Below are positions 14,599-22,108 of a DNA stretch of 30,832 nt, in pieces. A model generated the notes under the pieces. It saw only the letters and a list, made by a program, of their open reading frames with translations. It was not told the origin of the DNA and searched no databases. The stretch spans positions 1 to 30,832 of the IMG/VR virus record IMGVR_UViG_3300043466_000640, one strand, 5' to 3'. The stretch is from a virus. How positions within the stretch are numbered: position 1 is the first letter of the stretch; each line of letters opens with the position of its first letter. The translations under genes were made by a program, and so were the position numbers.

Positions 14599-15390
14599 TT
14601 AACGGTTACGTTGTGCCTCGTACTTCTTGATCTGCCGTAGCCGCTCTGCTTCGATCCATTCCGACGTACTCATCGACTTAGTCGAGCGAGGGTCGGTCGT
14701 ATCGTACTGGGTTGATCCAGTAGAACGTGCAGTGACAGGCGCAATCGGTGCCGGGGCGGTTGAAGTTTTCTTAACCGGCGGGTTTGAAGCCAAACCGGCC
14801 TCAATTTTTCCGATTTCCTTTGCTTGCAAGATTGGGTTCAAGCGGGCGATGCGATCAGCTTCTTTGGGGTTGGTGCCTAGCCAATAAAGCAGGTCAGGGC
14901 CAACGTCCGAAGACTGTATGCTTTGTGCCATGTATTCCGTAACAGGCAGGTTAGGATTGTAGGCGACTTGGTCGAAGTCGTCATATCTATCCCGCGCCGT
15001 TTCTTCACGGTCATGGTACTGTTCAAGCAATGCCTGCTGTTCTCTGGCGGTTGCCCGCCGTTCCAGCAACACTTCCGCTTTATGCTCTGCCAAGGCGTCG
15101 GCATAATCTTCGTAAGTGTCAAACTGCTCAGGAGTCAGATCGGTTGGCGATTGCGCCGGTTGCCGAGACTGTGCTTCCGCGAGCTTTTGTGCTTGCTCTC
15201 GTTCCCACTTGCGTTGTTCTCTCGCAAGTCGCTTACCTACAATCGCGTCTAGTTCTTCTTGTGAAAAGGTCTTAGATGCTTCCTGTTCGGCAGGCGTTTC
15301 CGGCGTCGTGTTTTCTACAGGCTCGATTGCTGCCGTGGCTTCGAGTTCTGGCGCGGAGGCATCCGCTTCAATAGGAACATTATCGTCCAT
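14599..15390 (-). CDS. Capsid scaffolding protein
   Basis: The 263-residue acidic protein has an Ala/Glu/Pro-rich disordered N-terminus. A block TFSQEELDAIVGKRLAREQR at about 42-61 then leads into a long charged helix, and EDYADALAEHKAEVLLERRA follows further on. The C-terminal 30 residues are basic (AERLRQIKKYEAQRNR), like the coat-binding helix-turn-helix of P22 gp8. Scaffold guides coat assembly and leaves before DNA packing. AAGGG precedes the start. Its place between portal-side genes and coat supports the call. Confidence 0.8.
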   Translation of the reverse strand: MDDNVPIEADASAPELEATAAIEPVENTTPETPAEQEASKTFSQEELDAIVGKRLAREQRKWEREQAQKLAEAQSRQPAQSPTDLTPEQFDTYEDYADALAEHKAEVLLERRATAREQQALLEQYHDREETARDRYDDFDQVAYNPNLPVTEYMAQSIQSSDVGPDLLYWLGTNPKEADRIARLNPILQAKEIGKIEAGLASNPPVKKTSTAPAPIAPVTARSTGSTQYDTTDPRSTKSMSTSEWIEAERLRQIKKYEAQRNR

Positions 15391-15447
15391 GTTTAACCCT
15401 TAAAGAGTTCCTGATGAGCCGCACCAGTACGGTTTTTTGAGTTTTAT

Positions 15448-15726
15448 TTACTCATAAAAAACTGAAACTTTAGGTGTTGTACCGCCGAGAACGACGTACA
15501 GACCCTTGCTAAAATATACGCCGCCTTCGTCGCCGGTCAAATTGTACGTTCCGGGTGTGGCGCCAGTGAAGGTTGCGACTATAGCAGGATCGCTGGTAGA
15601 TGCAGTTGCGCTATCATAAACAGCGATTGTTGGGGATGTGCCTGAAGACACAAAAATGCTTTTCAGTTTGCCCGCGCCGACTTTTACCTGTGCGGTTGCG
15701 CCAATCTGTGTGTATAATGCAGCCAT
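15448..15726 (-). CDS. Small beta-rich structural protein
   Basis: The 92-residue product runs KVGAGKLKSIFVSSGTSPTIAVYDS and ends in GGVYFSKGLYVVLGG and KVSVFYE, an alternating beta pattern of a small single-domain protein. I recall similar small proteins in head/neck regions of podoviruses without a defined role. The start has AAGGG about 8 nt upstream. It lies between the DUF5856-like gene and scaffold, with a 57-nt gap before scaffold. Structural role inferred. Confidence 0.6.
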   Translation of the reverse strand: MAALYTQIGATAQVKVGAGKLKSIFVSSGTSPTIAVYDSATASTSDPAIVATFTGATPGTYNLTGDEGGVYFSKGLYVVLGGTTPKVSVFYE

Positions 15727-15736
15727 GATTTAGCCC

Positions 15737-16099
15737 TTATGCCAAAAATTTTAACTTGTATAAGGTTGAATAATACAACCCAAAAATCTCGTCGATAATG
15801 TTTTGGATTGAGGTGCAATCCTTATCAACCACTTTATACCGCATTTCCATCAGTTCGTCTACCTGACCTTCAAGAAACTCGACAATGTTGTTGGTCTTCT
15901 TAGCTGACATGAGCGAAATAGGCCCGATTAGGCCATATTTTCCCTGATAGGCTTCCGCGTATTTGTCCGCCAAGTCGATAATCTCGCTGTAAAATTTCCG
16001 CAACGCCTTATGCTTTGCGTAACTGCGCGTGTTCAGGTGCGTCGAGTGGGCTACGTCGCGCGCCAAAAACAGTGTCCCTACAAAATCAGCGCAACTCAT
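15737..16099 (-). CDS. DUF5856-like helical protein
   Basis: The 120-residue all-helical protein contains AHSTHLNTRSYAKHKALRKF and FYSEIIDLADKYAEAYQGKY, the conserved core of a phage family I recall as DUF5856. Its pattern (H-x2-H and D-x2-D/E-x2-A-E) resembles the four-helix ferritin-like/Dps bundle. The start overlaps the portal stop as TAATG, so it is co-translated with portal. Its function is unknown. A Dps-like DNA or metal association is a guess from the pattern. Confidence 0.6.
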   Translation of the reverse strand: MSCADFVGTLFLARDVAHSTHLNTRSYAKHKALRKFYSEIIDLADKYAEAYQGKYGLIGPISLMSAKKTNNIVEFLEGQVDELMEMRYKVVDKDCTSIQNIIDEIFGLYYSTLYKLKFLA

Positions 16100-18393
16100 T
16101 ACATCATTCCTTCAGGCGATTGGCCGGGTTCTTCTGGCGGTGCCATTGCTTCTTCCATACCCATTTCTGGCATTTGCTGCATATTCGGCATTTCTTCCAT
16201 GCCCATCTGGGGTATTGGCTGCTGAGGCTGCATCATATCTTCGTCCATCTGAGGCTGCTCACGCATTTCAGGTGCGCCGCCGATCAGGTCGCCTGTGTCC
16301 ATCGCCGCTGCGATAGTACCCATGACGATGTCTTGGATTTGCTCAGGTGACATACTGTTCTGCACCGCAGAAATGCGCTTGGTTTCGGCGTCGTAGGCGT
16401 CTACTTGCGCCTTGTATTCCTTGATGTCTACTTCGCGTTGTGCGACGCTGTCCTGAACATTCTGGATGATGTCTGTCATCCGGTTCAGTTCCTGCGTCAT
16501 GGCTTCCATCTGTTGCTGTGCAGCCATCATCTCAGGCGACTGATCGCCTTCCGACAATACCTTCGGATCAAGTATTTTTTTGAAGCGAGCTGCCATTTCC
16601 TGCGCGCCGGGCCAATCCATGTTCTTGATGAACAAATCACCTGCAACAGACCAAAGCGCTGGGTTGGACTGCAAAATCTGGCTCATGGCGTCGAGTGCCT
16701 CTTGGCGCTTCGTCATGTAGCCGGGGCCAGTTGTGACCATAACGTCGTAAGTACCGACGCCGGGGTTGTAGACCTTTTCGATCAACGCGCCCATTTCGTC
16801 ACGAATTTCCTTGACAGGCTCTTTCTGCGTCGGGTTGAACTTGACCATGTCAACATCACCATCAACTCCGATGATGCGTGCGATGCGCTGCGTGTCGTAA
16901 ATCTTTGGTATCAGGTCTACGATCTGGCGTGTGATGTGCCGAATGGCGCGCGCAAGGTTGTCTACGTAGTGATACGTGCCAACATCGCCCTGCTTTTCGC
17001 GCGCTACGATGGCCTTAGCCGACCGTTCGTTGCCCTGTTGGCCCAGCGATGCGTCATACTGGCCGGTAGTAGCCTTAATGTCCTCACCAGCGCCCATTTT
17101 AGCCTGTATCAGACCTGTTTGGGGTAGCGGGGGCGCTGCACGCTGTGGCAACGGCAAAACGGCGCCAGCGCCGTCTGTGACGTCTGGGTTGACTTCCAGA
17201 TACGGCCAGTTGGTCGTATTGGCAGTCTTCCACTGCATTTCGTAGCCTTCAAACTGGCCGCCGTAACCGATAAACGGTGCTTTTGGTGCCAGCGCCAGCA
17301 TTTCTGCTTCTTGGCTGGTCCAGTAGTTATACATACGCTGGGCGTCTTTGGCGTTACGCACAAGGCCACTGATGTACAGCTTGCCTTCGACTTCCCATTC
17401 GTTACCTACAACGCGCACGACAGGTATCCACTTGCCGGGCCATTCGCGTTCGTCAAGAATGTCAAACCCGTTGGTCTTCATCCACATGACTTTTTGGCGA
17501 TCTACTTCGCGTGTGCGAATAGGTTTACCAAACATGGCTTGCAGGTTGGCGTCTTGCGGTGTGCCTTTGAAAGCCGTCTGATTGTCTGGATACAGGTTTA
17601 GTGTGGCTTTTTCATATGCCTTGTAGAAGTATTCCGCAATCCGAATGGTGTCTTCAGCCAGCCACTGCGCCATGCTTTCGTTGCCAACGCCCTGCGACAT
17701 GATGGTCGAGACAGGTGATGCGTCTGGAAACATACGCTCATAGTCGGAAATTAGGATGTCTTCAGTAACAAAGCACCATTCAGCGTCTGCGCCGCATGGG
17801 TCTTGGATTGTTGGGTCCATATAGACGCTAAACGCATTACGGACACGCGCGATGCGGATGTCTTGGTCAAAACTCTCTTCGTTGCAGTATTCAGTCAACA
17901 GGCGGATGTAACCTTCGCCATAGGTGACTTGGTTGTCGCAGGCGGTGTCATACGCGACGTCGGCGTCTGACATATACTCGATGTGGCGTACCACACCGTT
18001 AAAAATCTCTGCGACCTGCACGTCAGCGTTGTCGTCGGCTGGAATTACCTTGCCGCTCGGGCGGTTTTGACGCTGTTCGTTGGTAACTTGACGGACGTGC
18101 TGCGGCAATTTGTTAATTGTCAAGCATGGACGCGCATTAATTGTCTGCCCTTGGACACTTCCGCGAGTCGCCAACACGTCAGCAGGCCATTGCCACTGGT
18201 TGTCAGGACTGCCAGCCATGAAACGCAGATCGTCCAGTTCGTCTTCACGGCTGTCCGAGTACGCAGCCTGCGCCATTTGCAGGCGCGACCGCATGGTTGC
18301 CATCTTGTCATGGTCGTCGCCTGACGTTTTCGGCGCGTTAGAGCCTACGTTAGCGACTTTACCTGCCGTGTTGATGCCTGTGGGGTCGGCCAT
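16099..18393 (-). CDS. Portal protein, P22 gp1-like
   Basis: The 764-residue product has the length and blocks of the P22-type portal: RFMAGSPDNQWQWP near 55-70, RPCLTINKLPQHVRQVTNEQ near 97-116, a VTYGEGYIRLL block, YMDPTIQDPCGADAEWCF, and DASLGQQGNERSAKAI before a DNLARAIRHITRQIVDLIPK helix. The last 100 residues are Gln/Met/Pro-rich (a barrel-type or disordered tail). It forms the dodecameric vertex ring for DNA entry, exit and tail attachment. It sits between the small basic genes and the DUF5856-like gene, and overlaps the latter by 1 nt. Confidence 0.92.
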   Translation of the reverse strand: MADPTGINTAGKVANVGSNAPKTSGDDHDKMATMRSRLQMAQAAYSDSREDELDDLRFMAGSPDNQWQWPADVLATRGSVQGQTINARPCLTINKLPQHVRQVTNEQRQNRPSGKVIPADDNADVQVAEIFNGVVRHIEYMSDADVAYDTACDNQVTYGEGYIRLLTEYCNEESFDQDIRIARVRNAFSVYMDPTIQDPCGADAEWCFVTEDILISDYERMFPDASPVSTIMSQGVGNESMAQWLAEDTIRIAEYFYKAYEKATLNLYPDNQTAFKGTPQDANLQAMFGKPIRTREVDRQKVMWMKTNGFDILDEREWPGKWIPVVRVVGNEWEVEGKLYISGLVRNAKDAQRMYNYWTSQEAEMLALAPKAPFIGYGGQFEGYEMQWKTANTTNWPYLEVNPDVTDGAGAVLPLPQRAAPPLPQTGLIQAKMGAGEDIKATTGQYDASLGQQGNERSAKAIVAREKQGDVGTYHYVDNLARAIRHITRQIVDLIPKIYDTQRIARIIGVDGDVDMVKFNPTQKEPVKEIRDEMGALIEKVYNPGVGTYDVMVTTGPGYMTKRQEALDAMSQILQSNPALWSVAGDLFIKNMDWPGAQEMAARFKKILDPKVLSEGDQSPEMMAAQQQMEAMTQELNRMTDIIQNVQDSVAQREVDIKEYKAQVDAYDAETKRISAVQNSMSPEQIQDIVMGTIAAAMDTGDLIGGAPEMREQPQMDEDMMQPQQPIPQMGMEEMPNMQQMPEMGMEEAMAPPEEPGQSPEGMM

Positions 18394-18396
18394 GTG

Positions 18397-18537
18397 CTAT
18401 TTCTTGCCCTTCTTGGCGGCTTCTCGCTTGACGCTGTACGCTATTGCCACAGCCTGCTTCACGGGCTTGCCCGCGTTTACTTCAGCCTTGATGTTCTTAC
18501 GGAACGCGGCTTTGCCTGTCGATTTGACCAGAGGCAC
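18397..18537 (-). CDS. 46-residue basic protein upstream of portal
   Basis: A short frame starts at a GTG at 18537, 1 nt after the previous stop, and ends 3 nt before the portal start. The segment AGKPVKQAVAIAYSVKREAA is a recurring motif of small Lys/Ala-rich phage proteins found near terminase and portal genes. About a quarter of the residues are Lys or Arg. No strong RBS is visible, so coupled translation is likely. Function unknown; nucleic-acid binding is suggested only by charge. Confidence 0.65.
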   Translation of the reverse strand: MPLVKSTGKAAFRKNIKAEVNAGKPVKQAVAIAYSVKREAAKKGKK

Positions 18538-18538
18538 T

Positions 18539-18940
18539 TTATTTCTTCTTCTTTGCCGGTGTGGGCTTCATGTTTACTGTTGTGCGTGTGACTTGCACTG
18601 GCTTTGCCGCTGCACGTCCGCCTGCTGCGCTTGTCGTGCCTTCACGCGCTACAGCTTGCATTGCACGGCGTGCGCGGGCTGGGTCACGGTTAGCGATTGC
18701 AGCGCGTTCAGCCGCGCTAACAACTTGAGAAGCTTTTGGCTTTGGTGACGCCATAGCGCGCGTATAAGTGTTGTTAGGGTCGTTATTTTTATTGCTCATG
18801 GTAGGCTTGCCAACCATTTTAGGGTCGGTTGTACGCGCGCCCTGAGTGCCTGTTTTTCCTGCAACTGGAGCTGTGCCGCCTTTAGAGCTAACGCCGCCCC
18901 GAAGAGTCCCTAGAACTTTTGTACCTTTATATGCTGGCAT
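18539..18940 (-). CDS. Basic, low-complexity protein, unknown function
   Basis: The 133-residue protein is rich in Lys, Ala, Thr and Gly with no clear globular core. It includes an ERAAIANRDPARARRAMQAV helix near 78-97 and a poly-Lys end (PTPAKKKK). It begins directly after the stop of the 52-residue gene and belongs to a run of four basic genes between terL and portal. It may bind DNA or RNA, but nothing specific is recognisable. Confidence 0.55.
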   Translation of the reverse strand: MPAYKGTKVLGTLRGGVSSKGGTAPVAGKTGTQGARTTDPKMVGKPTMSNKNNDPNNTYTRAMASPKPKASQVVSAAERAAIANRDPARARRAMQAVAREGTTSAAGGRAAAKPVQVTRTTVNMKPTPAKKKK

Positions 18941-19099
18941 TTACTTACCCTTCTTAGCTGGTTTAGCGGTTTTGGCGCTCTCTTTGAACGCTTTGGCTGT
19001 TGGTGCGCCTTTAGCGCCGGGTTTACGCATTTTTTCGCCCGATCCAGCCGCTATGCGGGCCTTCTTGGCGTTGATGTTGGCGTATAGTCCGGGCTTCAT
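18941..19099 (-). CDS. 52-residue Lys/Ala-rich protein
   Basis: The ATG at 19099 overlaps the end of the 88-residue gene as ATGA, and the stop abuts the next start (TAAATG). The N-terminus KPGLYANINAKKARIAAGSG followed by EKMRKPGAKGAPTAKAF is a conserved small phage protein pattern I recognise from podovirus and siphovirus head regions. It is strongly basic. Function unknown. Confidence 0.7.
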   Translation of the reverse strand: MKPGLYANINAKKARIAAGSGEKMRKPGAKGAPTAKAFKESAKTAKPAKKGK

Positions 19100-19362
19100 G
19101 AGCAATTCCACCTTTTTAAACTTGCCTTAGCGCGGGTGCCATCCTTAGCCTTGGCTGCTACAGCGCCCATGCGGGCGCAAAATGACGCTTTGCGGCCTGC
19201 ATCGGCCTTTGTCTTCGGGTTGGGCGCTGGCGCCTTCAGCTTAGAGCCGGTCGCAGCGTTGTATTTAGCACGGCCTTTAGCAGTCAGCCCCGCGCCTTTG
19301 GCAGCGGGCAATTTTTCCCCACGGCCAACCGACAGCGACACAGACTTTTTCTTGTCCGCCAT
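19096..19362 (-). CDS. DUF6321-like small basic protein
   Basis: The 88-residue product has SVGRGEKLPAAKGAGLTAKG early, an RAKYNAATGSKLKAP centre and RKASFCARMGAV with a final SLKRWNCS. These two cysteine-containing blocks (FCARM and KxWxC) are the mark of a small family I recall as DUF6321, common next to terminase genes. The conserved Cys pair could bind metal. The gene starts 2 nt after the terL stop. Function unknown. Confidence 0.7.
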   Translation of the reverse strand: MADKKKSVSLSVGRGEKLPAAKGAGLTAKGRAKYNAATGSKLKAPAPNPKTKADAGRKASFCARMGAVAAKAKDGTRAKASLKRWNCS

Positions 19363-19364
19363 GC

Positions 19365-20891
19365 TTACGAACCCATCCAGCTTGTAGAAATTCCTTGGGG
19401 AGAATAACTGCTCATGCGTCGCTTGTCAACGCGTGCTTCGCGGTGTGCGATAGGAAATGCAAAAGTCACTGCGATGGCGTCCGCGGCGTCTGGTGAGGCC
19501 AGCCCGCGCGACTTCATGTCCTTCTTGCTTTCGAGGAAGATCGTACCCTTACTGTCGGGCTTTACTTTAGGGCTTATCAGGTCTGTTTTCAGAAACCTAT
19601 CGTTGGGTATATGCGCCGTTTTCAGCCAGTCGCGCATGGCGCCCCACATTTCGGCGCGCTTGTTGCCGTACATCATCTGCTTCATGGCTTTATTGCCGAA
19701 GTTCACGCCGCGTATCTTGTACCGTTGCTCTTTCAGCCGGTCTACGATGCCCGCACCCAGCCCGCCTTCGTCGATGACGACCAGCGCAGGCTTATATTCT
19801 TCGATAGCTTCGATGACATGACCGACCACTTCCATAGTGTCAGCGCCTTTTAGCCGCTTGATGGCGATGAGATCGCGGCCCTGCCGCACAGCTATGACGG
19901 TAGCATCCGCGCCGAAGCGCGCAGGGTCAACACCTATAGCGATGGGCGCCGTTTCATCCTTATACTTTGGCCGTGCCATTGCGTCGTCTACCAGACTGAC
20001 GCCGATAAACTGGTCGTCACCCTCACTGGGGAACTTACCGAAGACTTCGACGTGCGCTTGGTAGCTGTCAGCCCCATATTCGTCGATGATGCGTTGATAC
20101 AGGTTTTTGTCTGTACCCTCGACTTCGCGCGCGTCGATGTTGCGGGTTTTCCAGAACGCCCGTTTGCTGTGGAACGTCTCGTAGAAATAGCCTGTGTTAC
20201 GTCGCGGGTTGGAGAAGGCAACATGAAAGCGGTGCGGCGTGTTCTCCGTGAAGAAACCGTCCGATACGGACCAAATGCTGTCAGGGATACCGCTGGCTTC
20301 GTCGAAGATCAGCAGCACACCGTCGAAGTTGTGGACACCTGCGTAGGCGTCAGGGTTCTCTTCGGACCACAGCCGGCCCTCGACTGACCAGTAGCGCGTG
20401 CCTTTCTTGAGGTCGCGCTCGACCAGTTCGGTCAACCATTTGGCGGGCATGATGCGTGTGGCGGCTATCTCAAACCAGTGACTGTTCAGGCTCATGGCCA
20501 GCCACTTGGTAATTTCTGCCCATGTGACTGACCGCAACTGCGCTTCAGAGTTTGCCGACACGATGGTGGTCGAACCGATGCGGGTCGATAGCATCCATAT
20601 CGTCAGCCATGACACCAGCGCCGACTTGCCGATACCGCGGCCTGATGCAATCGCCAACCGCAGGGTGTCATAGTCTATCTTGCCGTTGTTCTGCTTGATG
20701 TGGTCCCGCAAGTCGCCCAGCACTTCGCGTTGCCATTTACGCGGGCCTTGAAAATGCTCCAGCGGCGTACCTTTTTCGCCCCACGGAAATGTCAGCAGTA
20801 CAAAAGCTAACGGATCATCCTTGATCCCCGGCGACCACAGCCGCGACATCAATTCCATCTCTTCTTGGGCTGAGTATATTGGCGCCTGCAT
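19365..20891 (-). CDS. terL: Terminase large subunit
   Basis: The 508-residue packaging motor has an N-terminal ATPase with Walker A SGRGIGKS (83-90) and Walker B VLLIFDEASG (192-201, catalytic Glu198). Its C-terminal RNase H-like nuclease has acidic residues in GVDPARFGADAT (Asp322) and VVIDEGGLGAG (Asp374), with a further SPDAADAIAV block near 475. It translocates DNA into the procapsid and cuts it. The start has GAGGAT upstream and lies inside the last 77 nt of terS in another frame, so the two subunits are translationally coupled. Confidence 0.95.
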   Translation of the reverse strand: MQAPIYSAQEEMELMSRLWSPGIKDDPLAFVLLTFPWGEKGTPLEHFQGPRKWQREVLGDLRDHIKQNNGKIDYDTLRLAIASGRGIGKSALVSWLTIWMLSTRIGSTTIVSANSEAQLRSVTWAEITKWLAMSLNSHWFEIAATRIMPAKWLTELVERDLKKGTRYWSVEGRLWSEENPDAYAGVHNFDGVLLIFDEASGIPDSIWSVSDGFFTENTPHRFHVAFSNPRRNTGYFYETFHSKRAFWKTRNIDAREVEGTDKNLYQRIIDEYGADSYQAHVEVFGKFPSEGDDQFIGVSLVDDAMARPKYKDETAPIAIGVDPARFGADATVIAVRQGRDLIAIKRLKGADTMEVVGHVIEAIEEYKPALVVIDEGGLGAGIVDRLKEQRYKIRGVNFGNKAMKQMMYGNKRAEMWGAMRDWLKTAHIPNDRFLKTDLISPKVKPDSKGTIFLESKKDMKSRGLASPDAADAIAVTFAFPIAHREARVDKRRMSSYSPQGISTSWMGS

Positions 20892-21315
20892 TTGGTGTGT
20901 TATCCTCTAGCTGGGGTATCTCAAGATACGTCCCTTCGATGACGCGCTGCTGTGCCTTTTCGAGCGCGCCTGTAATGCTAATCTGCTGGTCGATGTTCAC
21001 GTCGATCTGCTGCTTGGCTACCCAGCCGTGCTGATGCTTGAGTATTTCCAGCGCAGCCTTGCTGTCGCCATCGCGCGCCGCTTCGTACATGGTCTTAGCC
21101 GCAGTGTATTCGCCGTCAGCGCGTCCTTTGACTTCAGCCATCTCGACCAGCGGATCAGCGTCGGCCAGCACGCGGAACTGCCGCGGGGTCAATCCAGCGG
21201 CCATTGCCAGACTGTCACCCTTCAGGCCGTAGCGGGCAGCTTCATAGATTGCCTCCAGCCGCGCCTCGGTGGCTTGCGTCCGCTCTGGTGTAAATGGCAG
21301 TGAGTAAAATGTCAT
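20815..21315 (-). CDS. terS: Terminase small subunit
   Basis: The product is 166 residues from the ATG at 21315. A further upstream ATG (21384) would add 23 hydrophobic, AT-coded residues unlike the rest, so I reject it. Residues about 15-52 hold a helix-turn-helix (RLEAIYEAARYGLKGDSLAM, AGLTPRQFRVLAD) typical of DNA-recognition domains in small terminases, followed by a helical oligomerization region (EYTAAKTMYEAARDGDSKAA, EILKHQHGW). It selects phage DNA for packaging. No RBS is visible and a promoter -10 ends 8 bp before the ATG, which suggests leaderless or near-leaderless translation. Confidence 0.85.
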   Translation of the reverse strand: MTFYSLPFTPERTQATEARLEAIYEAARYGLKGDSLAMAAGLTPRQFRVLADADPLVEMAEVKGRADGEYTAAKTMYEAARDGDSKAALEILKHQHGWVAKQQIDVNIDQQISITGALEKAQQRVIEGTYLEIPQLEDNTPNAGANILSPRRDGIDVAAVVAGDQG

Positions 21316-21322
21316 TGGGCGT

Positions 21323-21351
21323 ACTATAGTGTGTTGCAAACCATATTGCAA
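21323..21351 (-). promoter_or_regulatory. Promoter for terS and the late block
   Basis: On the minus strand the -35 is TTGCAA (21346-21351), the spacer 17 nt and the -10 TATAGT (21323-21328). The -35 matches 4 of 6 and the -10 matches 5 of 6 consensus bases. The predicted start of transcription falls at about 21316-21315, on the terS ATG. A second TTGCAA lies at 21334-21339 within the spacer, a self-complementary hexamer repeated with 6 bp between copies, so a regulator could bind across this promoter. Confidence 0.55.
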
Positions 21352-21419
21352 AAAAAATAAAAATTGTTTGCTGGGCACCAACATTTATAAAAAATAAAAA
21401 TTGTTTGCGGACGGTGCCC
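21352..21419. repeat. 20-bp direct repeat pair plus inverted GGGCACC/GGTGCCC
   Basis: A very AT-rich 20-mer (six A, T, five A, TTGTTTGC) occurs at 21352-21371 and again exactly at 21389-21408, 37 bp apart. Each copy is followed by one arm of an inverted repeat, GGGCACC (21373-21379) and GGTGCCC (21413-21419). It lies immediately upstream of the terS promoter and could be an UP-like element, a regulator site or part of a terminase recognition or replication site. Confidence 0.75.
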
Positions 21420-22003
21420 GTGACAGTCACGCGGCCCAAGGCCCCACCCCTCCCCCCTCCAGTCAGTCAGCGTTCTCGTTCTGTTCTATAGCGTAGATTT
21501 TGGGTTGGCCTTTCCTTTCCTGCTAACAACAGTGTCAGTAAAAAACATATCGGCTGCACTGCAACATATTGCACTGGCCGGTTGTCAAGTTGTCATCGGT
21601 TTGCAAGTCACCGACGAGTTGAGTTGACGCTAACGTCAAGTGCGGTTGTTGGGGGAGTGTGACATTTATGCATCAAGTCAAGTTGCCATGGTTGCCATGA
21701 CTTTTCAACTGCCCACAAATTTACACGGGTATTATAATACCTCTTTTTTTTATCCATAAACAAATATCATATCCATAACAACTTGACGTTCCATTCACTT
21801 ATAACCCGCGCATTTAAGCCGTTTTTCGGGCAGTCATTTGCGCCCGTAAAATAACGCCACAAATGACAACTATATAGCCACGCAATCCGCCGCGCATTTT
21901 CGCCCGCGCCGAAACTTTTTTTAGTGCAACACAATTTAGTGCTTGACGGCATGAGTAAGAGGGTACATAAGAGGGTAGTAACAACGCAATGGAGTGAGAC
22001 ACC
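21420..22003. other. Gene-free divergent control region
   Basis: No convincing coding frame is present. It holds a C-rich tract (21441-21460, G-rich on the minus strand), an inverted repeat TTGACG-CTAA-CGTCAA (21624-21639), tandem GTTGCCATG (21682-21699), and a perfect 14-bp palindrome around TATA (21728-21741) followed by eight T. Further right are inverted GTCATTTG/CAAATGAC (21833-21840 and 21860-21867), paired TTTAGTGC (21920 and 21935) and several CTTGACG motifs. Candidates are early promoters, operators, the packaging site and a replication origin; the sequence alone does not decide between them. Confidence 0.7.
21943..21977 (+). promoter_or_regulatory. Candidate early promoter with TAAGAGGGTA direct repeats
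   Basis: A TTGACG -35 (21943-21948) is followed after 17 nt by CATAAG (21966-21971), a 4/6 match to the -10, or after 15 nt by TACATA. The decamer TAAGAGGGTA occurs twice (21956-21965 and 21968-21977) across the -10 and start region, as expected for an operator. It lies 26 bp before the first early gene. The same CTTGACG -35 context recurs at the strong promoter at 25908. Confidence 0.45.
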
Positions 22004-22108
22004 ATGATACAGACAGAGTTAGACTTCAACATTCACGCAATCGCATTTGTCGCTATCGTCGCAAAAGCATTGTTGGCAATCGCCGTTTTTACAGGAGCAA
22101 TAGCATGA
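22004..22108 (+). CDS. 34-residue membrane micro-protein, first gene of early operon
   Basis: A short frame with GGAG about 10 nt upstream of the ATG. Residues 1-11 are polar and residues 12-33 form one hydrophobic segment (AIAFVAIVAKALLAIAVF). Its stop overlaps the next ATG as ATGA. As the first gene of the run it could be an early host-membrane effector or a leader peptide that couples translation of the next gene. No family is recognised. Confidence 0.6.
   Translation: MIQTELDFNIHAIAFVAIVAKALLAIAVFTGAIA

Noticed and set aside
15415-15440. Plus-strand terminator (CCG...CGG followed by six T) before the scaffold gene
   Set aside because: The stem is only 3 bp firm, and no plus-strand gene precedes it; on the minus strand there is no T run after it.
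21316-21384. Upstream ATG extending terS by 23 residues
   Set aside because: The extension is AT-coded and hydrophobic (FLFFLQYGLQH), covers the AT-rich repeat and the promoter, and lies before the expected start of the family.
21441-21460. G-quadruplex on the minus strand
   Set aside because: Runs are GG, GGGGGG, GGGG, GGGG; four separate runs of three or more G are not present, so a standard quadruplex is not supported.
21783-21805. Promoter TTGACG with TATAAC in the control region
   Set aside because: The spacer would be only 11 nt, too short for sigma-70; retained only as one of the repeated CTTGACG motifs.
21767-22032. Minus-strand frames of 61-72 codons in the control region
   Set aside because: They run through the repeats and candidate promoter and have no RBS, no operon partner and no recognisable protein pattern.
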